From contig NZ_JACJSG010000030.1 in NCBI RefSeq assembly GCF_014697625.1, positions 1-64,000 on the forward strand: DNA of 64,000 nt, in the 5' to 3' direction. Positions 53,879 to 62,917 of the stretch are shown here, piece by piece. The notes beneath the pieces are model-generated. The model did not search any database, was not told the origin of the DNA, and saw only the letters and a list, made by a program, of their open reading frames with translations. Source of the stretch: Anabaena azotica FACHB-119. Lineage in GTDB: Bacteria; Cyanobacteriota; Cyanobacteriia; Cyanobacteriales; Nostocaceae. Every line of letters starts with the position of its first letter. Position 1 is the first letter of the stretch. The position numbers and the translations under genes are program-made.

Positions 53879-54406
53879 ATGGATTCTCACAACAAACAAC
53901 AACCACAAACAGAGATTGGTAACGAATTAGTTGATGGCGTAAAAAATATTGATGCCAATATTGTGAGCAGAAATAATGTGAGTAAACTTTCGGTTTGTAT
54001 TCCTACTTTAGCAGTGGCGATCGCCAGCACCTTAACTTTGGTTTCAAACTGTGCTTTAGCTCAAGTTGTTCAGGAAAATACATTATCTAATCATTCTGGC
54101 ATTACTACACAAAATCATATTTCTCTTGAAGGCAACAATAGAACCGGAGAGAAACTTTCCTATGGTTCTGGGGTTGTTTCCCTACCTCAAGGAATTACGG
54201 GTGAATTTAACAATACTGTAGATGCGAAAAATATTCTCAGCCGCGCTATTGGGAATTTTGTTAATACATCAGTAGATAATTCTCTCGGAAATCACAATAC
54301 ATCAAGTGGTGATTTAAGAGAACAAGCTAACCATCAATTAAACGGAAAATATCCTATAAAAGTAGCTGGCTGTCTTCCAACTCCGCAAGGTTTGGTATGT
54401 GATTAA
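53879..54406 (+). CDS. Chimeric small protein: leader, TPS fragment, CxxTPQGxxCD tail (copy 2)
   Basis: 175 aa, the same layout as 52886-53401, with five more leader residues (GVKNI...). MDSHNKQQPQTEIGNELVD, TPS part GITTQNHISLEGNNRTGEKLS, tail VAGCLPTPQGLVCD. Most differences to copy 1 fall in the tail and TPS parts and many are in codon positions that change the residue. The upstream region AAGCTGAGTAAGCTAGTATCC, uninterrupted here, is the empty site of the MITE found before copy 1. Confidence 0.7.
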   Translation: MDSHNKQQPQTEIGNELVDGVKNIDANIVSRNNVSKLSVCIPTLAVAIASTLTLVSNCALAQVVQENTLSNHSGITTQNHISLEGNNRTGEKLSYGSGVVSLPQGITGEFNNTVDAKNILSRAIGNFVNTSVDNSLGNHNTSSGDLREQANHQLNGKYPIKVAGCLPTPQGLVCD

Positions 54407-54421
54407 AATGTTAACTTAAAC

Positions 54422-54545
54422 TAAATGGGCGGTTAGAAACCGCTTCTACACAAGCAAAACCTGCCTCCGCAGGTTTCACAACCTTGATTTTTAGTTAGTC
54501 CGCGTAGGCGGAGGCGCGTTTGTATAGCCGCTCATTACATTCGCT
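54422..54545. repeat. Dispersed repeat (GGGCGGTTAGAAACCGC type)
   Basis: A segment with GGGCGGTTAGAAACCGCTTC, CCTGCCTCCGCAGGTTTC and CCGCGTAGGCGGAGGCGCG palindromes. The arrangement is typical of larger dispersed repeats in Nostoc; no second copy was found in this window. Confidence 0.45.
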
Positions 54546-54721
54546 CAGGGTTACGTTGACGTAGACAATAAGTTTGTCTATTCAAATTATAAATAAACGC
54601 CTATGCTTCTACATCCTTGTCCAAACTCTTGATTTTTCATTTTTATAGATAATTACTTCTAATTAGTAAATTTTTGTATCAGTTCGCATAATTTTGACAA
54701 TACTACCTGATGATTTAACAT

Positions 54722-54887
54722 AACGTGAGTTCAACAAGCTTTGTTTTGACCTCACCCCCAACCCCTCTCCTACGAGGAGAGAGGAGTAAGACGGTGTTTT
54801 TTTCGTTTCTCCTCCTTCTCCTGACGGAGACGCTACGCGAACGCCTTTTAGGAGAGGGAGGTTGGGAGAGGTTCATCGAACTCACGT
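54722..54887. mobile_element. MITE of the AACGTGAGTTC family with a 24-nt insert
   Basis: Terminal repeats AACGTGAGTTCAACA and CATCGAACTCACGT; target duplication TAACAT at 54716-54721 and 54888-54893. Relative to 8461-8607 it has an extra TGACGGAGACGCTACGCGAA, CGCC (about 54819-54842), a small dispersed repeat, in the loop of its second arm. Confidence 0.85.
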
Positions 54888-54948
54888 TAACATAGGTAAT
54901 CAAAAAATTAGCTAACTCAACTACTAGCTTTTTAAGGATACACAAGTC

Positions 54949-55197
54949 ATGGATTCTCAAGCACAACAACAGCAGCAAACAGAAGTTACTAATGAATTAG
55001 TAGATAGCATTGAAAATCTCTATGATAATTTTCTTAGTGAAGATGGTTCTTTAGTAAATAGTGTTCAAGAAGAACAAGCCTCCACAAGTAATGAGCCAGA
55101 ACAAGAGCAAGTCAACCAAGAAACACAAGAAGGTTCTCCTGTAAAAGCAGCCGAGTTTGGCTGTGTTGAAACTCCTCAAGGCCGGATATGTGATTAA
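54949..55197 (+). CDS. Small leader/tail protein with CxxTPQGxxCD C-terminus
   Basis: 82 aa: MDSQAQQQQQTEVTNELVD leader, acidic Ser/Glu/Gln-rich middle (SEDGSLVNSVQEEQASTS) and tail AAEFGCVETPQGRICD, with Cys73 and Cys81 framing TPQG. No signal peptide, no membrane helix. The leader and tail are shared with the two chimeric ORFs upstream, so this is the basic form of the family. Possibilities include a modified (RiPP-like) precursor or a secreted disulfide-bearing peptide; neither is established. AAGGATA stands just before the ATG region. Confidence 0.65.
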   Translation: MDSQAQQQQQTEVTNELVDSIENLYDNFLSEDGSLVNSVQEEQASTSNEPEQEQVNQETQEGSPVKAAEFGCVETPQGRICD

Positions 55198-55351
55198 TGA
55201 ATAAGGTACTTATTGATGAATATAAGTATTAAAATCAACATCAATAGCAAATCAATTTTAAGAATGACGTTACTATACGTCATCGATTATAAGTAAACAA
55301 CAGCCTAATAAGCTGTTTTGAGGCTTAATAAATCAGCAATCATATAAAAAG

Positions 55352-55396
55352 CTTAATATACCGTAGGGATATATTTTTATATTCTTACGGTATATT
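55352..55396. repeat. Palindrome ATATACCGTA...TACGGTATAT
   Basis: ATATACCGTA and TACGGTATAT surround an AT-rich loop and are followed by TTTTTTATATAT. It is likely a terminator for the 82-aa gene or a repeat. The other 290 bp of the gap to the exoprotein gene hold no ORF. Confidence 0.5.
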
Positions 55397-55533
55397 TTTT
55401 ATATATAAACATATAATTAAATTTGCGAGATATTGCGGTGACAAAATATTGAGGGCTATGTAAATTAATTTACATTAATTTAATATTTTCAGCCTTGAAC
55501 AGGTGGTAGTGATTAAAGGATGTAATAGCTCAG

Positions 55534-57957
55534 ATGAGTAATATTTGGGTCTGGATGCCAAGTGCAGGGGTGGCGATCGCCAGCACATTAACTTTTGTGA
55601 CAAATTGTGCTGTTGCCCAAGTTGTCAAAGATAATACATTACCTAATAATTCTCAAATTAGTACACAGAGTAATATTATTACTATCGAAGGTGGAACTAG
55701 AGCCGGAGATAATCTTTTCCACAGTTTTGAGCAGTTTTCTGTACCACAAGGAATTACAGCCGAGTTTAAAAATGCTATAGATGTCAAAAATGTTATTGGC
55801 CGAGTGACGGGTAATTCTATTTCTCAGATTGATGGCATTTTGAAAAATCAATATAATGCCAATCTTTTTTTGATTAATCCTAATGGTATTATTTTCGGTT
55901 CTAATGCTTCTTTGAATATTGGCGGATCATTTTTAGCGACTACGGCGGATAGCTTAAATTTTGCTGATGGGAAAAATTTTAGTGCTAAGAATGCTTCCAG
56001 CACATCATCTCTTTTATCAATTAGTGTACCCATTGGGTTACAATTCGGTGCAAATCCGGCCCCTATTCGTAATCAATCTCAAGCTAGCCCTAATGGTGCT
56101 AGAAATAGTCTTCTTGGGTCAGTCGGTCTACAAGTACAGCCAGGTAAAACTTTAGCTTTGGTTGATGGGGGACTAATTATAGAAGGAGGAAATCTTACCG
56201 CTCCTTTGGGGCGCATTGAACTAGGAAGCGTAGGCGGTAATAGTTCTGTTAGTCTAAATCCGGTCACTCAAGGCTGGAGTTTGGGATATGAGGGTGTGCA
56301 AAACTTTCAGGACATTCAATTAATAACGCGAACTAATGATGGTTTTGTATTTCCATCTCAGGTAGATGTTGGTGGTAATGGAGGCGGGAATATTCAAGTC
56401 CAAGGGAGAACTGTAGAACTGAATGGCCGTAATGTACGCTTATCAACTCAAACGCTCGGTTTAAATAATGCGGGAGACATCACTATTAACGCTAATAAAC
56501 TAATTGTTAGCAATGGAGCGCAAATAAGAACTGTTACTTTTGGGGAAGGCGCAAGTGGCAATTTGGCTGTAAATGCTTCTGAATCTGTAGAGGTAATTGG
56601 TGGCTTTCTTGTACCAAATTCAAAAATTGTTGAAACAAGTGCATTGACAACTTCAACTGCTTCTGCTGGTAAAGCGGGCGATATAAGAATTAATACTAAA
56701 AGATTAATAGTTCAAGATGGAGGAGAGATAACTACAAGTTCTGGTGGGTCTTTGAATTTCAATCCTAGAAAAATAATATTAGCTACAGGCTCAGGCGGAG
56801 ATTTAATAGTCAATGCTAGTGATTCTGTAGAAATAAGTGGCAGAGCAAGAAATGTTCTTAGTCAATTATCAGCTTATACAAATAGTTACGGAGACGCTGG
56901 TAAGTTGACAATCAACACAGGAAAATTGACGGTAAAAGATTTAGGTCAAATAGCTGTGGGTAGCACAGTTTTAAGATTTGGTGGACTAATAGGTGATAGC
57001 AGTAGTTTAGGATCTGCTGGTGAACTTAACATCTCTGCTCGTTTTATAGTTTTGGAAACCCAAGGGAAACTTTTATCTAGTAGTGAATTAGGTCAAGGCG
57101 GTAATATTAACATACAGGTGCAAGACTATTTACTGATGAGCGGTAAGAGCCAAATCTCTACCAGTGCGGGTATAACATCAGGGCGAGGTGATGGAGGTAA
57201 TATACGCATCAATGCACCTAATGGCTTTATTATTGCTCCGCCTAATCAAAATAGTGATATCACCGCCAACGCATTTTCTGGTACTGGTGGCAAAATTTTT
57301 ATTAATGCGAGTAGTGTGATTGGGTTCGCTCCTCGTACTCGTGATGATTTAATAAAATTATTAGAAACTAACAATCCTGAGCAACTCAACCCAAATAGAT
57401 TTCCTAGTAATGACATTACCGCCTTTTCCCAGGAAAACCCCTCATTTGATGGAATGGTAAGAATCAACACGCCAGAAACTGACCCCAGTCAAGGATTAAT
57501 CGAATTACCTAAAAACGTGATTGATACTTCTACTCAAATGGCTACTAGTTGCAGTTTTACCGCCAACTCGAAAAAAAGTTCCTTTGTGTACACAGGACGA
57601 GGCGGAATTGCATCTAGTCCTACTGACCCGCTAATGAGTGATGCAGTATTAGCAGATTGGATTGTACTACCCACAGATAAGGGAAGCACTACGGGAGTTG
57701 GAGACCAAAACACACAACAAGTTAATTCTAGCGATCGCCTACCCCCCACCGTCAATGATACCCCAGAAATTATCGAAGCCCAAGGTTGGCAAAAAGATGG
57801 CAATGGCAACATAGTTTTAGTAGCCCAAACACCCACCATCACCCCCCACAAACCAATGCTTAATTCGTCAGCTTGTGCTTTGGTGGGGACAGTGAACAGT
57901 GAACAGTTATCAGTGAACAGTAAACAGTTATCAGTGAACAGTAAACAGTGGAAATAA
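55534..57957 (+). CDS. Two-partner-secretion exoprotein (filamentous haemagglutinin-like)
   Basis: 807 aa. The signal peptide (VAIASTLTFVTNCAVAQ, cleaved after about residue 29) is followed by the TPS domain: LPNNSQIST, LFHSFEQFSVPQGITAEF and the diagnostic LINPNGIIFGSNASLNIGGSF. A beta-helix of short repeats (NAGDITINANKLIV, AGDIRINTKRLIV, GGNINIQVQDYLL) follows, then SCSFTANSKKSSFVYTGRGG, typical of cyanobacterial TPS proteins. It should be exported through a TpsB/Omp85 partner, none of which is in this window. The last about 20 residues (EQLSVNSKQLSVNSKQWK) are encoded by heptamer repeats and are not part of the domain. Confidence 0.9.
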   Translation: MSNIWVWMPSAGVAIASTLTFVTNCAVAQVVKDNTLPNNSQISTQSNIITIEGGTRAGDNLFHSFEQFSVPQGITAEFKNAIDVKNVIGRVTGNSISQIDGILKNQYNANLFLINPNGIIFGSNASLNIGGSFLATTADSLNFADGKNFSAKNASSTSSLLSISVPIGLQFGANPAPIRNQSQASPNGARNSLLGSVGLQVQPGKTLALVDGGLIIEGGNLTAPLGRIELGSVGGNSSVSLNPVTQGWSLGYEGVQNFQDIQLITRTNDGFVFPSQVDVGGNGGGNIQVQGRTVELNGRNVRLSTQTLGLNNAGDITINANKLIVSNGAQIRTVTFGEGASGNLAVNASESVEVIGGFLVPNSKIVETSALTTSTASAGKAGDIRINTKRLIVQDGGEITTSSGGSLNFNPRKIILATGSGGDLIVNASDSVEISGRARNVLSQLSAYTNSYGDAGKLTINTGKLTVKDLGQIAVGSTVLRFGGLIGDSSSLGSAGELNISARFIVLETQGKLLSSSELGQGGNINIQVQDYLLMSGKSQISTSAGITSGRGDGGNIRINAPNGFIIAPPNQNSDITANAFSGTGGKIFINASSVIGFAPRTRDDLIKLLETNNPEQLNPNRFPSNDITAFSQENPSFDGMVRINTPETDPSQGLIELPKNVIDTSTQMATSCSFTANSKKSSFVYTGRGGIASSPTDPLMSDAVLADWIVLPTDKGSTTGVGDQNTQQVNSSDRLPPTVNDTPEIIEAQGWQKDGNGNIVLVAQTPTITPHKPMLNSSACALVGTVNSEQLSVNSKQLSVNSKQWK

Positions 57958-57990
57958 CCTGATAACTGATAACTGATAACTGATAACTGA
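57893..57990. repeat. Heptamer repeats (CAGTGAA/TAACTGA) over the TPS gene end
   Basis: GAACAGT/AAACAGT/TATCAGT units reach into the coding region of the TPS gene, then CTGATAA units (57960-57990) run beyond its stop. The arms are inversely related and can fold as a terminator between this gene and the convergent 57991-59103 gene. Confidence 0.8.
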
Positions 57991-59103
57991 TTAATTCGTC
58001 TCCTGAATTTGCAGCCTAACGGTATGTTCAGTTGCGCCAGTGAGTTGTATTTCCATCACTTCGCTACCTAGAGGTTCAATACAACTCAGGAGCGATCGCA
58101 AATTAGGAGTACTTGCGCCAGTATCCACATATAATCTATCCGCTAAATTACTGATGCGTTTCCAAGTCATGTATAATTTAGCAATTGTTTGTTCTATCTG
58201 GGATGCTTGATTTACCAAATCAGCAGCCACGCTTAAACAGCCGACTCTCTGGGCTTCTTCTAGGGCTGTTTCGATATCTACATCTTCTTTCGTCAACGCT
58301 TGGACTTGGGCGGCAGATTTGAGATATTTGGCTAGTTGTCGCGCTTCTGTGGTAGCTTGTTTGAGGGTATCCACATCAGGATTAGCGGCTATTTCTTTCT
58401 GGATGAATTTTTGGTGTGATTCTGGTAACTTCTCCATTTCCTTCACCAAAGGAGCAATGTAACGCGGGGGAAGGGAATTTTCGGCGGCTTTGACCTTGAC
58501 TGGTTCTGGTAACAATTCTGACGACATTGCCGTCCATTCGTCAGTGAGTTGACGGACTTCCCGCCTAGTGATGCGATCGCCTTTACTAGCCGCTTCACTC
58601 ACCATTTGCTGCACTTCTGGCGAGGCTTTGGAGGTTTCCACAAAAGCGCGTTTACTAAAATTATTGACTGCGCTTGGTTCAAGTTTGCCCTCTTGTAATA
58701 GGGTATCAGCACTATTTGCCAGTTGAATCCAGGCGTAGGCTTGACTCTTACTAATTTCCCGTTCCTTGAGCCAGTTGAGAAAGCCAGTACCGCGTCCATC
58801 ACCGCCTTTCTTTTCTCTGTCGCGGATAGCCCTTAAGATACGCCCCCGCCAGATTTCCGTTTGCAAGTCAAAGCGATCGCATACCTGCCATGCTACATCC
58901 AACTGCTGTTGGAAATCTGACTCTGGAATTTGTTCATCTTCAGGATCTGGCAGTTCAAAGGTGAGATCCGCAGGCTGTTGTAAAGCCGCAGCAAGGTCGT
59001 TGATGTTGTCCGTTGATTGCACAGTTGGTAACTTATTACTCTTAGGAGTCGGCTTATTATTACACAATCTGGGGACATTGGCTATATTGAGAATTTTAGT
59101 CAA
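57991..59103 (-). CDS. Conserved helical protein, possible DNA-binding; unidentified
   Basis: 370 aa, cytoplasmic, not recognised. A Pro/Gln-rich N-terminal part to about 75 is followed by a charged section with FLNWLKEREISKSQAYAWIQ, which looks like a helix-turn-helix (ISKSQAYAW recognition helix), and long helices (PRYIAPLVKEMEKLPESHQKF; LEEAQRVGCLSVAADLVNQA). ParB/KorB-like or phage replication-like DNA-binding proteins share such features. No parA or plasmid gene is nearby. Confidence 0.55.
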   Translation of the reverse strand: MTKILNIANVPRLCNNKPTPKSNKLPTVQSTDNINDLAAALQQPADLTFELPDPEDEQIPESDFQQQLDVAWQVCDRFDLQTEIWRGRILRAIRDREKKGGDGRGTGFLNWLKEREISKSQAYAWIQLANSADTLLQEGKLEPSAVNNFSKRAFVETSKASPEVQQMVSEAASKGDRITRREVRQLTDEWTAMSSELLPEPVKVKAAENSLPPRYIAPLVKEMEKLPESHQKFIQKEIAANPDVDTLKQATTEARQLAKYLKSAAQVQALTKEDVDIETALEEAQRVGCLSVAADLVNQASQIEQTIAKLYMTWKRISNLADRLYVDTGASTPNLRSLLSCIEPLGSEVMEIQLTGATEHTVRLQIQETN

Positions 59104-59173
59104 CAGTCAATAGTCATCGGTCATTTGTATTTTTATATTTTGCACCACTTGCTGATTGCCAACATAACATTTT

Positions 59174-59440
59174 GTAGTGGCGTGGCAAGGCTAAAATAGT
59201 GCATTAGCCAACAATCTATCATCTTACTCATCTGCGTTCATCTGCGTTCATCTGCGTTCAATTTTTTTCAAATCTAATGCCACATTTGAGTCTAGACACG
59301 CCAGTAGTGGACTGGCAAGGCTAAAATGTTGCATTATTCCTTTCTTGTAGGATGGGCATCTTGCCCGTCCGGTGCGGACAAGATGCCCACACCACAAGAT
59401 TTATTTTCATTGCACTATTTTAGCCTTGCCACGCCACTAT
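59174..59440. mobile_element. Two tandem MITEs (TAGTGGCGTGGC family)
   Basis: Copy f (59174 to about 59306) starts GTAGTGGCGTGGCAAGGC and ends TCTAGACACGCCAGTAG; copy g (about 59303-59440) starts AGTAGTGGACTGGCAAGGC and ends CCTTGCCACGCCACTAT, with a GATGGGCATCTTGCCCGTCC centre. The remaining gap to nfu (59441-59876) holds GAACGCAGATG pieces, a HIP1 octamer and no ORF. Confidence 0.7.
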
Positions 59441-59876
59441 TGCCAAAATGGAACGCAGATGGACGCAGCGAAAAGTTCTGTAGCAGGGTTAGCTCGACCT
59501 AGTAAACTTTTCAAGACAGATAAACGCAGATAATTAGGTTGCTCAAGGAGTTTTCCCAAAAATGTATTTAAGAATACGGTTTTTTTGATGATAATCAGTT
59601 TTGCAGATACCAATCACGGAGCGATCGCAAAACTTTTCAGTCTACTGAATATATTAACTTTTGGTGGACATTAACACAGATAACACCCAGCGCCGCCAGA
59701 GAACGCTGGAATTAGATATCATAGGTTTTGGACGAGACACAATTTAGCAACAACTCGATCTAGGATCATCTAAATAAAGCTGAAAATAAATTTTTGGCTG
59801 GGTGATGGGACAGTATAGAAGTAACATCTAATGCCCAAAGCCCAATCTACACTGTTAACTGATTAGGTATCAAGCT

Positions 59877-60107
59877 ATGGAACTCACACTGGAAAACGTG
59901 GAAACAGTTTTGGATGAAATGCGTCCTTACCTGATGTCTGATGGCGGTAACGTGGAAGTTGTAGAACTCGATGGCCCTATTGTTAAGTTACGTTTACAAG
60001 GTGCTTGTGGTTCTTGTCCTAGTTCTACCATGACCCTGAGAATGGGTATTGAGCGCCGTCTGCGGGAAATGATTCCGGAAATCGCTGAAGTTGAACAGGT
60101 ACTATAG
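59877..60107 (+). CDS. nfu: NifU-like (Nfu) Fe-S scaffold protein
   Basis: 76 aa, a lone NifU C-terminal domain. [22 protein letters not shown] and the cluster-binding CxxC in [18 protein letters not shown] (Cys43, Cys46) are diagnostic. It assembles and delivers 4Fe-4S clusters, in cyanobacteria notably to photosystem I. Single gene, followed by a heptamer-like GGGACTGGGG repeat. Confidence 0.96.
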   Translation: MELTLENVETVLDEMRPYLMSDGGNVEVVELDGPIVKLRLQGACGSCPSSTMTLRMGIERRLREMIPEIAEVEQVL

Positions 60108-60316
60108 GGACTGGGGGCTGGGGACTGGGGACTGGGGACTAGGGACTGGGAATTGGGAAACAGACAAGACAAATAAATCAGACCAAGCAGAAGCAGCAAT
60201 AGCTATGATGGCAGTTGAGGTAACTTTGGAAACTAAAGCATTTCACTGCTTCCCCCCATACCCAATCCCCAATACCCAATCCCCAATACCCAATACCCCA
60301 TCCCTAATACCCCATC
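60107..60316. repeat. GGGGACTGGG and CCCAATA tandem repeats between nfu and the GH57 gene
   Basis: GGGGACT units at about 60107-60150 and CCCAATA/CCCCAT units at about 60258-60316, directly before the GH57 start. The two arms are complementary in part and could pair. The 100 bp between them have no feature. Confidence 0.75.
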
Positions 60317-60319
60317 CCT

Positions 60320-62554
60320 ATGACTCATCCTCTTTACGTTGCTTTTATTTGGCATCAACACCAACCGTTGTATAAATCTCCAGACCACGGTATTTCTGGA
60401 GTCTCTGGTCAGCAATATCGTTTGCCTTGGGTACGGTTACACGGTACGAAGGATTATTTAGATTTGGTGTTGATTTTGGAGAAGTATCCGAAATTACACC
60501 AGACGGTGAATTTAGTTCCTTCGTTAATTCTGCAACTAGAAGATTATATTGCGGGTACGGCTTTTGACCCTTATCTGACGGCTAGTTTGACACCTACTGA
60601 GCAACTGACTCAGGTACAAAGAGAGTTTATCATTCAGCATTTTTTTGATGCTAACCACCACACTTTGATTGACCCTCATCCCCGGTATGCTCAGTTGTAT
60701 CATCAAAGGCAGGAGAAGGGACAAGCTTGGTGTTTGGAGAATTGGCAATTAAATGATTACGGTGATTTGCTGGCTTGGCATAATTTGGCCTGGATAGACC
60801 CTCTGTTTTGGGATGACCCAGAAATCGATGCTTGGTTAAAGCAGGGGCGTAACTTTACATTAAGCGATCGCCAGCGCATCTATTCCAAACAACGCGACAT
60901 TCTCAGCCGCATTATCCCCCAACACCGGAAAATGCAGGCATCGGGACAATTGGAAGTCACCACTACACCCTACACTCACCCAATTTTACCTCTGTTGGCT
61001 GATACCAATTCCGGGCGGGTAGCAGTACCAAATATGACATTGCCTCATGCCCGGTTCCAGTGGGCGGAAGATATTCCCCGCCATTTAAGCAAAGCTTGGG
61101 AATTATATATAGATAGATTTGGACAGGAACCGAGGGGTTTATGGCCTTCGGAACAATCTGTTAGTCCAGAAATATTACCATATATTATAAAACAAGGTTA
61201 TCAGTGGATTTGCTCAGATGAAGCTGTTCTGGGCTGGACATTAAAACACTTCTTTCATCGGGATGGTGCAGGGAATGTACAACAGCCAGAACTGTTGTAT
61301 CGACCTTATCGGCTGACAACTCCAGCCGGAGATTTAGCGATCGTTTTCCGTGATCATAGATTATCAGACTTGATTGGCTTTACCTACGGGGCAATGCCAG
61401 CGAAACAAGCAGCCGCCGACCTGGTGGGACATTTGCAGGCGATCGCCAAAACACAGAGAGAACGCCCCAGTGAGCAGCCTTGGTTAGTTACCATCGCTTT
61501 GGATGGCGAAAACTGCTGGGAATATTACCCCGAAGATGGCAAACTCTTCTTAGAAGCTTTATACCAACGTTTAAGCAACGAACCCCATATTCAACTCGTT
61601 ACCGTCTCCGAATTTCTCGAAAAATTCCCAGCCACAGCCACTATCCCTGGAGAAAACCTCCATAGCGGTTCTTGGGTTGATGGTAGCTTTACCACCTGGA
61701 TAGGTGATCCTGCTAAAAATCGCGCTTGGGATTACCTCACCGCAGCGAGAATCACGCTAGCAAACCATCCAGAAGCCACAGAAGAAAGTAATCCCGAAGC
61801 TTGGGAGGCTTTGTATGCTGCGGAGGGATCGGACTGGTTTTGGTGGTTTGGGGAAGGACATTCTTCAAATCACGATGCCATTTTTGACCAGTTGTTTCGA
61901 GAACATTTGTGTGGCATATATAAGGCTTTGAATGAACCTATTCCCGCATATCTCAAGCATCCAGTAGAGGTTCATGCAGCCAAAACAGATCATTCTCCCC
62001 AAGGCTTTATACATCCTGTAATTGATGGGAGTGGTGACGAACAAGACTGGGACAAAGCCGGACGGCTGGAAATTGGTGGGGCGCGGGGAACAATGCACAA
62101 TAGTAGTGTGGTTCAGCGCCTATGGTATGGGGTAGATCACCTAAATTTCTACATACGGGTAGATTTTAAAAGCGGGGTGACACCAGGAGGAGATTTGCCT
62201 CCTGAGTTAAACTTGCTGTGGTTCTATCCTGACAGGACAATGCACAATAGCCCAATTCCTCTGGCTGATGTGCCGGATACGGCTCCACTTAATTATCTAT
62301 ACCATCATCATCTAGAAATTAACTTGCTCACCCAATCAGTTCAGTTTAGGGAAGCAGCAGAACATTATCAATGGCATCCTCGTGTAAGCCGCGCACAAGT
62401 GGCTTTAGACAGATGTTTGGAACTAGCGATTCCTTGGGCAGATTTACAAGTTCCACCTGATTATCCTCTGCGGTTGGTTTTAGTGCTGGCTGATGAAGGA
62501 CGATTTAGTAAGTATTTGCCAGAGGATGCTTTGATTCCGATTGAAGTTCCTTGA
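60320..62554 (+). CDS. Glycoside hydrolase family 57 enzyme
   Basis: 744 aa. The N-terminal catalytic barrel opens YVAFIWHQHQPLYKSPDHGI, a GH57 hallmark; WPSEQSVSPEILPYI carries the Glu nucleophile region, and ALDGENCWEYYPEDGKLFLEAL holds the acid Asp and motif 5. The C-terminal part is helical plus a beta domain (IDGSGDEQDWDKAGRLEIGG). Members act on alpha-glucans (amylase, branching or 4-alpha-glucanotransferase); this subgroup is not certain. Cytoplasmic, consistent with glycogen metabolism. Confidence 0.9.
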   Translation: MTHPLYVAFIWHQHQPLYKSPDHGISGVSGQQYRLPWVRLHGTKDYLDLVLILEKYPKLHQTVNLVPSLILQLEDYIAGTAFDPYLTASLTPTEQLTQVQREFIIQHFFDANHHTLIDPHPRYAQLYHQRQEKGQAWCLENWQLNDYGDLLAWHNLAWIDPLFWDDPEIDAWLKQGRNFTLSDRQRIYSKQRDILSRIIPQHRKMQASGQLEVTTTPYTHPILPLLADTNSGRVAVPNMTLPHARFQWAEDIPRHLSKAWELYIDRFGQEPRGLWPSEQSVSPEILPYIIKQGYQWICSDEAVLGWTLKHFFHRDGAGNVQQPELLYRPYRLTTPAGDLAIVFRDHRLSDLIGFTYGAMPAKQAAADLVGHLQAIAKTQRERPSEQPWLVTIALDGENCWEYYPEDGKLFLEALYQRLSNEPHIQLVTVSEFLEKFPATATIPGENLHSGSWVDGSFTTWIGDPAKNRAWDYLTAARITLANHPEATEESNPEAWEALYAAEGSDWFWWFGEGHSSNHDAIFDQLFREHLCGIYKALNEPIPAYLKHPVEVHAAKTDHSPQGFIHPVIDGSGDEQDWDKAGRLEIGGARGTMHNSSVVQRLWYGVDHLNFYIRVDFKSGVTPGGDLPPELNLLWFYPDRTMHNSPIPLADVPDTAPLNYLYHHHLEINLLTQSVQFREAAEHYQWHPRVSRAQVALDRCLELAIPWADLQVPPDYPLRLVLVLADEGRFSKYLPEDALIPIEVP

Positions 62555-62576
62555 TAGGTGGTTTTCAGGACTTACG

Positions 62577-62763
62577 CACCAATGTTATTTGTTAAGACTG
62601 GGTGTAAGGGTGTAAGGGTGTAAGGGTGTAGGTTTTGAAGGCTTACACCCCTATACCCCTCTCTTACAAAGTTCTGATCGCCGGAAGCCGGCGCTCAGAC
62701 TTTGCGCTATACCCCTATACCCTTGTCCAAACCCTTGATTTTTCGTTTTCATGCGTAAGTCCT
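62577..62763. mobile_element. MITE (AGGACTTACGCA...TGCGTAAGTCCT) with an inserted small repeat
   Basis: Ends AGGACTTACGCACCAATG and CATGCGTAAGTCCT are inverted. GTGTAAGG repeats and their complement CTTACACCCCTATACCCC form the long arm; a CTGATCGCCGGAAGCCGGCG insert (about 62677-62711) with its own palindrome lies in it. Beyond this to 62917 there is no ORF. Confidence 0.65.
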
Positions 62764-62917
62764 AGTTTTTTAAAGGCAGAGGAGGGTGTTTCCTACCTCC
62801 TGCCTCTTAGCTGCTGCGATAAAATGGTAATGATTTGGTAAAGTTGCCGTAATGCTACTGGCATAGATGAAATTTTGTGGTTAGATTATTAACATCTAAA
62901 GTAGCTAGCGTTGGGCT

